DNA of 64,000 bases, from positions 310,001 through 374,000 of the forward strand of contig NZ_BCTT01000005.1 in assembly GCF_001590905.1 (NCBI RefSeq). Direction: 5' to 3'. Within the stretch, counting starts at the first letter, position 1. The number at the start of each line of letters is the position of its first letter. Below are positions 58,148 through 64,000 of the stretch, in pieces. The notes beneath the pieces were generated by a model. It saw nothing but the letters and a program-made list of their open reading frames with translations, was not told where the DNA came from and did not search any database. The DNA comes from Serratia grimesii NBRC 13537 (GTDB lineage: Bacteria > Pseudomonadota > Gammaproteobacteria > Enterobacterales > Enterobacteriaceae). The position numbers and the translations under genes are program-made.

Positions 58148-60955
58148 ATGCAGAACGGCGCAATGAAGGCCTGGCTGGATTCCTCCTATCTGGCGGGCGC
58201 GAACCAGTCTTACATAGAACAGCTCTATGAAGACTTCTTAACCGATCCGGGCTCCGTTGAAGATAGCTGGCGTTCCATTTTTCAACAGCTACCAACCGCG
58301 GGTGTAAAACCCGATCAGCTTCACTCTCAAACGCGTGACTACTTCCGCCGCCTGGCGAAAGATTCTGCGCGTTATAACACCACCATCAACGATCCAGACA
58401 CCGACGCCAAACAGGTCAAGGTACTGCAGCTGATTAACGCCTTCCGTTTCCGCGGACATCAGCATGCCAACCTCGATCCGCTCGGTCTGTGGCAGCGGGA
58501 GCAAGTTCCTGACCTTGAGCCTAGCTATCACAACCTGACCGAAGCCGACTTCCAGGAAACCTTCAACGTGGGTTCTTTCGCCATCGGCAAAGAAACCATG
58601 AAGCTGGGCGACCTGTATGCTGCGCTGAAGCAGACCTACTGCGGCTCGATCGGTGCTGAATACATGCACATCACCAATACCGAAGAGAAACGCTGGATCC
58701 AGCAGCGTATTGAATCGGTAGTGGGACACGCCAGCTTTACCAACGACGAGAAACGCCGTTTCCTGAACGAGCTGACCGCAGCGGAAGGTCTGGAACGCTA
58801 CCTCGGCGCCAAATTCCCAGGGGCAAAACGCTTCTCGCTGGAAGGTGGCGATGCGCTGGTGCCGATGCTGAAAGAGATGGTGCGCCATGCCGGTAAGAAC
58901 GGCACGCGCGAAGTGGTATTGGGCATGGCCCACCGCGGCCGTTTGAACGTGTTGATCAACGTGCTGGGTAAAAAACCTGCCGACTTGTTCGACGAGTTTG
59001 CCGGCAAGCATAAAGAACACCTCGGCACCGGTGACGTGAAATATCACCAGGGCTTCTCCTCCGACGTAGAAACCGAAGGCGGCATGGTTCACCTGGCGCT
59101 GGCGTTTAACCCGTCGCACCTGGAGATCGTCAGCCCGGTAGTTATGGGTTCTGTACGTGCCCGTCGTGACCGTCTGGACGAAGCGCGCAGCAACATGGTA
59201 CTGCCAATCACCATCCACGGTGACGCCGCCATTACTGGCCAGGGCGTGGTTCAGGAAACGCTGAACATGTCTCAGGCTCGTGGCTACGAAGTGGGTGGCA
59301 CGGTACGTATCGTGATCAACAACCAGGTTGGTTTCACTACCTCCAACCCGTTGGATGCGCGTTCTACCGAATACTGTACTGACATCGCCAAGATGGTGCA
59401 GTCGCCGATCTTCCACGTGAATGCTGACGATCCGGAAGCGGTGGCCTTTGTTACCCGTCTGGCGTTGGATTTCCGTAACACCTTCAAACGTGACGTGATG
59501 ATCGATCTGGTCTGCTACCGTCGCCACGGGCACAACGAGGCCGATGAGCCAAGTGCAACCCAGCCGGTGATGTACCAGAAGATCAAGAAACACCCAACGC
59601 CGCGCAAGATTTATGCTGACGTGCTGACCGAACAAAAAGTCGCCAGCCTGGAAGATGCCACGGAAATGGTCAACCTGTACCGTGATGCACTCGACCGTGG
59701 TGATTGCGTGGTTGAAGAATGGCGTCCGATGAACCTGCACTCCTTTACCTGGTCGCCGTACCTCAACCACGAGTGGGACGAAGAGTACCCAAGCAAGGTT
59801 GAAATGAAGCGCCTGCAGGAACTGGCCCGTCGCATCAGCACCGCGCCGGAAGCGATCGAAATGCAGTCACGTGTAGCGAAAATCTACGGTGACCGCGCAG
59901 AGATGGCTGCAGGCAATAAAGCGTTCGACTGGGGCGCAGCGGAAACGCTGGCTTACGCCACTTTGGTTGACGAAGGGATTCCAATCCGCCTTTCCGGTGA
60001 AGATGCCGGTCGTGGCACCTTCTTCCACCGTCATGCGGTGGTACACAACCAGAAAAACGGTTCGGTCTACGTGCCGCTGGCCAATGTCCACAGCGGGCAG
60101 GGCGAGTTCAAGGTTTGGGACTCCGTACTGTCTGAAGAAGCCGTTCTGGCGTTCGAATATGGCTACGCCACCGCAGAACCACGCACCCTGACCATCTGGG
60201 AAGCGCAGTTCGGTGACTTCGCTAACGGCGCTCAGGTGGTGATCGACCAGTTCATCAGCTCCGGCGAGCAGAAATGGGGCCGTATGTGTGGCCTGGTGAT
60301 GCTGCTGCCGCACGGTTACGAAGGCCAGGGCCCAGAGCACTCATCTGCGCGTCTGGAACGTTACCTGCAGCTGTGTGCTGAGCAGAACATGCAGGTGTGC
60401 ATCCCGTCCACCCCGGCGCAGGTTTACCATATGCTGCGTCGTCAGGCGCTGCGCGGTATGCGCCGTCCGCTGGTGGTGATGTCACCGAAATCTCTGCTGC
60501 GTCACCCACTGGCAACGTCTTCTTTAGATGAACTGGCTAACGGCACCTTCATGCCGGCGATTGGTGAGATCGACGATCTGGATCCGAAAGCGGTCAAACG
60601 CGTGGTGCTGTGCTCCGGTAAGGTCTATTACGATCTGCTGGAACAGCGTCGCAAGAACGACCAGAAAGACGTGGCCATCGTACGTATTGAGCAACTGTAC
60701 CCGTTCCCGCATCAAGCCCTTCAGGCGGTGCTGGAGAAGTATGCTCACGTGCATGATTTCGTCTGGTGTCAGGAAGAGCCGCTGAACCAGGGTGCCTGGT
60801 ACTGTAGCCAACACAATTTCCGTGAAGTGGTGCCGTTCGGGGCTTCTTTACGTTACGCAGGACGTCCAGCCTCTGCCTCTCCGGCAGTCGGTTATATGTC
60901 CGTACACCAGAAGCAGCAGCAAGCTCTGGTTAATGACGCGCTGAATATTGATTAA
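58148..60955 (+). CDS. sucA: 2-oxoglutarate dehydrogenase E1 component SucA
   Basis: Thiamine-diphosphate-dependent decarboxylase of 935 aa (933 in E. coli). Landmarks are the N-terminal [30 protein letters not shown] that recruits E2, substrate-site His in [35 protein letters not shown], ThDP/Mg residues in [19 protein letters not shown] and [13 protein letters not shown], and the C-terminal [14 protein letters not shown]. The ATG at 58148 is 5 nt from AAGGGA; the one at 58145 is too close. Confidence 0.97.
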   Translation: MQNGAMKAWLDSSYLAGANQSYIEQLYEDFLTDPGSVEDSWRSIFQQLPTAGVKPDQLHSQTRDYFRRLAKDSARYNTTINDPDTDAKQVKVLQLINAFRFRGHQHANLDPLGLWQREQVPDLEPSYHNLTEADFQETFNVGSFAIGKETMKLGDLYAALKQTYCGSIGAEYMHITNTEEKRWIQQRIESVVGHASFTNDEKRRFLNELTAAEGLERYLGAKFPGAKRFSLEGGDALVPMLKEMVRHAGKNGTREVVLGMAHRGRLNVLINVLGKKPADLFDEFAGKHKEHLGTGDVKYHQGFSSDVETEGGMVHLALAFNPSHLEIVSPVVMGSVRARRDRLDEARSNMVLPITIHGDAAITGQGVVQETLNMSQARGYEVGGTVRIVINNQVGFTTSNPLDARSTEYCTDIAKMVQSPIFHVNADDPEAVAFVTRLALDFRNTFKRDVMIDLVCYRRHGHNEADEPSATQPVMYQKIKKHPTPRKIYADVLTEQKVASLEDATEMVNLYRDALDRGDCVVEEWRPMNLHSFTWSPYLNHEWDEEYPSKVEMKRLQELARRISTAPEAIEMQSRVAKIYGDRAEMAAGNKAFDWGAAETLAYATLVDEGIPIRLSGEDAGRGTFFHRHAVVHNQKNGSVYVPLANVHSGQGEFKVWDSVLSEEAVLAFEYGYATAEPRTLTIWEAQFGDFANGAQVVIDQFISSGEQKWGRMCGLVMLLPHGYEGQGPEHSSARLERYLQLCAEQNMQVCIPSTPAQVYHMLRRQALRGMRRPLVVMSPKSLLRHPLATSSLDELANGTFMPAIGEIDDLDPKAVKRVVLCSGKVYYDLLEQRRKNDQKDVAIVRIEQLYPFPHQALQAVLEKYAHVHDFVWCQEEPLNQGAWYCSQHNFREVVPFGASLRYAGRPASASPAVGYMSVHQKQQQALVNDALNID

Positions 60956-60972
60956 AGATTAAGGGAAAGCAA

Positions 60973-62187
60973 ATGAGTAGCGTAGATATTCTGGTTCCTG
61001 ACCTTCCTGAATCGGTTGCAGATGCGACCGTAGCCACCTGGCACAAGAAACCAGGTGACAGCGTCCAGCGTGACGAAGTTCTGGTTGAAATCGAAACTGA
61101 CAAAGTTGTGCTGGAAGTACCGGCCAGCGAAGCAGGGATCCTCGATGCGATCGTGGAAGAAGAGGGCGCAACCGTGCTTTCTCGCCAGATCCTCGGCCGT
61201 ATTCGCCCGGGTAATAGCTCTGGCAAACCGACCGAAGAGAAGAGCCAGGCTAAAGAAGCCACTCCAGCTCAGCGCGCAACCGCCAGTCTGGAAGAAGAAA
61301 GCAACGACGCACTCAGCCCGGCGATTCGCCGCCTGATTGCCGAGCACGATCTGGATGCTGCTGCCATCAAAGGTAGCGGTGTGGGTGGTCGTATCACCCG
61401 CGAAGACGTGGAAGCACACCTGGCTAACGGCAAAAAAGCCGACAAACCAGCCGCCGTTGAAGCCGCTCCGCAGCCTGCTCTAAGTGGCCGTAGCGAGAAG
61501 CGTGTCCCTATGACCCGTCTGCGCAAACGCGTAGCCGAGCGCCTGTTGGAAGCGAAGAACAGCACTGCGATGCTGACGACCTTCAACGAAATCAACATGC
61601 AGCCGATCATGGACATGCGTAAGCAGTACGGTGAAGCCTTCGAAAAACGTCACGGTGTACGTCTGGGCTTCATGTCCTTCTACATCAAGGCCGTGGTTGA
61701 AGCGTTGAAACGCTTCCCAGAAGTGAATGCTTCTATCGACGGCACCGACGTGGTGTACCACAACTATTTCGATATCAGCATTGCGGTATCTACCCCACGT
61801 GGCCTGGTGACCCCAGTACTGCGCGACGTAGACAGCATGAGCATGGCGGACATCGAGAAGAAAATCAAAGAACTGGCAGTTAAAGGCCGTGATGGCAAAT
61901 TGACTGTGGAAGAGCTGACCGGCGGTAACTTCACCATTACCAATGGCGGTGTATTCGGTTCACTGATGTCTACCCCGATCATCAACCCACCGCAGAGCGC
62001 CATCCTGGGCATGCACGCCATTAAAGATCGCCCAATGGCGGTGAAAGGCCAGGTTGTGATCCAGCCGATGATGTATCTGGCACTGTCTTACGACCATCGC
62101 CTGATCGACGGTAAAGAATCCGTTGGTTACCTGGTGACGGTTAAAGAGATGCTGGAAGATCCGGCTCGTCTGCTGCTGGACGTTTAG
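60973..62187 (+). CDS. sucB: Dihydrolipoyllysine succinyltransferase SucB (E2)
   Basis: E2 core of the 2-oxoglutarate dehydrogenase complex, 404 aa (405 in E. coli). It has an N-terminal lipoyl domain with the lipoylated Lys in [11 protein letters not shown] (about residue 44), a peripheral subunit-binding domain ([36 protein letters not shown], about 113-147) and a catalytic domain with the active His in [13 protein letters not shown]. It is 17 bp after sucA. Confidence 0.97.
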   Translation: MSSVDILVPDLPESVADATVATWHKKPGDSVQRDEVLVEIETDKVVLEVPASEAGILDAIVEEEGATVLSRQILGRIRPGNSSGKPTEEKSQAKEATPAQRATASLEEESNDALSPAIRRLIAEHDLDAAAIKGSGVGGRITREDVEAHLANGKKADKPAAVEAAPQPALSGRSEKRVPMTRLRKRVAERLLEAKNSTAMLTTFNEINMQPIMDMRKQYGEAFEKRHGVRLGFMSFYIKAVVEALKRFPEVNASIDGTDVVYHNYFDISIAVSTPRGLVTPVLRDVDSMSMADIEKKIKELAVKGRDGKLTVEELTGGNFTITNGGVFGSLMSTPIINPPQSAILGMHAIKDRPMAVKGQVVIQPMMYLALSYDHRLIDGKESVGYLVTVKEMLEDPARLLLDV

Positions 62188-62204
62188 TAACCCTGATGGG
62201 GGCG

Positions 62205-62331
62205 TATACCTTAAATAATTGAAGTTGCATCGCGGCGGTAACGGATCGAATCCCCAGGAGCATAGCGAACTATGTGACTGGGGGGAGAGCAAGCAGCCAA
62301 CAAAGATGCAGCTTCAAGTACGACGGGTATG
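62205..62331. repeat. Dispersed palindromic element between sucB and sucC
   Basis: The ends are roughly inverted: it begins TATACCTTAAATAATTGAAG and ends AGCTTCAAGTACGACGGGTAT, and the inner parts TTGAAGTTGCATC and GATGCAGCTTCAA are also inverted. The centre holds CCCCAGGAGCATAGCGAACTA then TGTGACTGGGG. The outer form TACCCGTCNTACTTGAAGYTGCATC is familiar from several Enterobacterales genomes. It fills half of the 242-bp gap inside the sdh-suc operon. Confidence 0.65.
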
Positions 62332-62429
62332 CCGCGCCCACACTCTGTGCTATGTGGCCGACTAAAGTCATGCGGTTTTCCGCCAAAATGACTCGGCTAA
62401 AACCTTCAGAACTGAATGGATAGAACATC

Positions 62430-63596
62430 ATGAATTTACACGAATATCAGGCAAAACAGCTGTTTGCTCGGTATGGTATGCCGGCACCAACCGGTTATGC
62501 CTGTACCACACCGCGTGAAGCGGAAGAAGCCGCATCCAAAATCGGCTCCGGCCCGTGGGTGGTTAAATGTCAGGTTCATGCTGGCGGCCGCGGTAAAGCT
62601 GGCGGCGTTAAAGTTGTCAACAGCAAAGAAGATATCCGTGCTTTCGCTGAAGCCTGGCTGGGCAAACGTCTGGTAACCTACCAGACTGACGCGCTGGGCC
62701 AACCGGTTCACCAGATCCTGGTAGAAGCGGCGACCGACATCGATAAAGAACTGTATTTGGGTGCGGTTGTTGACCGTGCCAGCCGTCGTGTGGTGTTCAT
62801 GGCATCCACCGAGGGTGGCGTTGAAATCGAGAAAGTTGCGGAAGAAACCCCGGAACTGATCCACAAAATGACCATCGATCCACTGGCAGGCCCACAGCCT
62901 TACCAGGGTCGTGAGTTGGCCTTCAAACTGGGTCTGACTGGCAAACAAGTTGGCCAGTTCGCCAAGATCTTCATGGGCCTGGCGACCTTGTTCCTGGAGC
63001 GTGACCTGGCGATGGTTGAGATCAACCCGCTGGTCGTGACCAAGCAGGGCGATCTGATTTGCCTTGACGGCAAACTGGGTGCAGACGGCAACGCACTGTT
63101 CCGTCAGCCTGAACTGCGTGAAATGCGTGACCTTTCTCAGGAAGATGAGCGTGAATCCCGTGCGGCACAGTGGGAGCTGAACTACGTTGCTCTCGACGGC
63201 AACATCGGTTGTATGGTTAACGGCGCAGGCCTGGCGATGGGTACCATGGACATCGTTAAACTGCACGGTGGCGAACCTGCTAACTTCCTCGATGTGGGCG
63301 GTGGTGCAACCAAAGAGCGCGTGACTGAAGCTTTCAAAATCATCCTGTCTGACGACAAGGTGAAAGCCGTTCTGGTTAACATTTTCGGTGGTATCGTGCG
63401 TTGCGACCTGATCGCCGACGGTATCATTGGCGCAGTAGCCGAAGTGGGCGTTAACGTCCCGGTGGTGGTGCGTCTGGAAGGGAATAACGCCGAGCTGGGC
63501 GCCAAGAAACTGGCGGACAGCGGTCTGAATATCATTGCTGCGACCAGCCTGACTGATGCGGCTCAGCAAGTTGTTGCGGCAGTGGGGAGCAAATAA
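62430..63596 (+). CDS. sucC: Succinyl-CoA synthetase subunit beta SucC
   Basis: Beta subunit of 388 aa as in E. coli. An ATP-grasp nucleotide-binding region ([18 protein letters not shown] ...[16 protein letters not shown] ...[19 protein letters not shown]) is followed by the C-terminal CoA-ligase domain with [10 protein letters not shown] and [13 protein letters not shown]. It substrate-level-phosphorylates ADP from succinyl-CoA. Its stop shares one base with the sucD start (TAATG). Confidence 0.97.
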   Translation: MNLHEYQAKQLFARYGMPAPTGYACTTPREAEEAASKIGSGPWVVKCQVHAGGRGKAGGVKVVNSKEDIRAFAEAWLGKRLVTYQTDALGQPVHQILVEAATDIDKELYLGAVVDRASRRVVFMASTEGGVEIEKVAEETPELIHKMTIDPLAGPQPYQGRELAFKLGLTGKQVGQFAKIFMGLATLFLERDLAMVEINPLVVTKQGDLICLDGKLGADGNALFRQPELREMRDLSQEDERESRAAQWELNYVALDGNIGCMVNGAGLAMGTMDIVKLHGGEPANFLDVGGGATKERVTEAFKIILSDDKVKAVLVNIFGGIVRCDLIADGIIGAVAEVGVNVPVVVRLEGNNAELGAKKLADSGLNIIAATSLTDAAQQVVAAVGSK

Positions 63597-64000
63597 TGTC
63601 CATTTTAATCGATAAAAACACCAAAGTAATTTGCCAGGGCTTCACCGGTAGCCAGGGGACTTTCCACTCCGAACAGGCTATCGCTTACGGTACCAAAATG
63701 GTTGGCGGCGTAACGCCGGGCAAAGGCGGTACCGAGCACCTGGGCCTGCCGGTGTTTAACACCGTGCGTGAAGCGGTAGAAGCGACCGGCGCTACCGCGT
63801 CTGTTATCTATGTACCGGCTCCGTTCTGCAAAGACTCCATTCTGGAAGCTATCGATGCAGGCATCAAACTGATCATCACCATCACTGAAGGCATCCCTAC
63901 GCTGGATATGCTGACCGTGAAAGTGAAGTTGGATGAAGCTGGCGTGCGCATGATTGGCCCGAACTGCCCAGGTGTTATCACCCCGGGCGAGTGCAAAATC
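63596..64000 (+). CDS. sucD: Succinyl-CoA synthetase subunit alpha SucD (partial, 5' end)
   Basis: The first 135 codons are present: [39 protein letters not shown] (CoA-binding), [25 protein letters not shown], and [17 protein letters not shown] where the window ends. The active-site His lies beyond the window. The start overlaps the sucC stop by one base. Confidence 0.96.
   Translation, partial: MSILIDKNTKVICQGFTGSQGTFHSEQAIAYGTKMVGGVTPGKGGTEHLGLPVFNTVREAVEATGATASVIYVPAPFCKDSILEAIDAGIKLIITITEGIPTLDMLTVKVKLDEAGVRMIGPNCPGVITPGECKI

Noticed and set aside
58289-59770. 493-codon open frame on the strand opposite sucA
   Set aside because: It is antisense to a complete, highly conserved sucA, with no ribosome-binding site or recognisable domain; codon bias of sucA creates it.
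62436-63569. 377-codon open frame opposite sucC
   Set aside because: Shadow of sucC; no family features.

Overview
The window is chromosomal DNA of a gammaproteobacterium of the order Enterobacterales, and almost certainly a Serratia species. Gene order follows the E. coli 15-17 min region (ybeZ-miaB-ubiF, Gln/Leu/Met tRNA operon, asnB, nagDCAB/nagE, glnS, chiPQ, fur-fldA-ybfE-ybfF-seqA-pgm, kdpEDCBAF-ybfA, ybgA-phrB, ybgI-pxpBCA, nei, gltA, sdhCDAB-sucABCD). Serratia-type chitin genes are inserted into it: a ChiC-type GH18 chitinase, and a GH20 chitobiase whose acid/base residue is E540, as in S. marcescens chitobiase. Species assignment is inference from remembered protein sequences; no search was run.

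Layout. 1-4630: ybeY (partial), ybeZ, yjdM and miaB on the minus strand, diverging from ubiF. 4728-5327: six-gene tRNA operon (Met-Leu-Gln-Gln-Met-Gln) on the minus strand with a clear promoter. 5548-22506: asnB, then a chitin/GlcNAc supercluster: chiC, nagD-nagC-nagA-nagB, divergent nagE, glnS, and chiP-chiQ-chb. NagC-type operators lie between nagB and nagE and upstream of chiP, and the chiP ribosome-binding site is complementary to the sRNA ChiX. 22583-26781: an accessory cassette of a Set-type MFS exporter, a galE paralogue, and a 653-aa protein joining a toxin-like DXD glycosyltransferase to a GNAT acetyltransferase. 26996-32438: fur, fldA, ybfE, ybfF on the minus strand; seqA-pgm on the plus strand. 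32496-33573: a His-rich PadR regulator (YqjI-like) with four repeated operators, plus a DUF3861 protein. 33622-41764: complete kdpFABCDE system, with a 229-bp repeat-bearing insertion between kdpA and kdpB. 42210-45963: ybfA, ybgA, phrB and a periplasmic-type class II cyclic-nucleotide phosphodiesterase. 45981-52563: ybgI, a six-gene 5-oxoproline operon (pxpB, pxpC, pxpA, DUF969, DUF979, pcp) and nei. 52623-64000: gltA, diverging from sdhCDAB-sucABCD (sucD cut by the window end).

How the genes work together. Chitinase C and chitobiase break chitin down to GlcNAc. ChiP imports chitooligosaccharides through the outer membrane and NagE phosphorylates GlcNAc during uptake. NagA, NagB and NagD act on the products, and NagC senses GlcNAc-6-P. 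The 3' end carries a large part of the TCA cycle in its usual order. The least conventional parts are the exporter/GalE/GT-GNAT cassette, the PadR operator array, the ChiX-controlled chiP leader with a LacI-type palindrome upstream, the predicted 5-oxoproline uptake and recycling operon, and several dispersed palindromic elements, two of them inside core operons.
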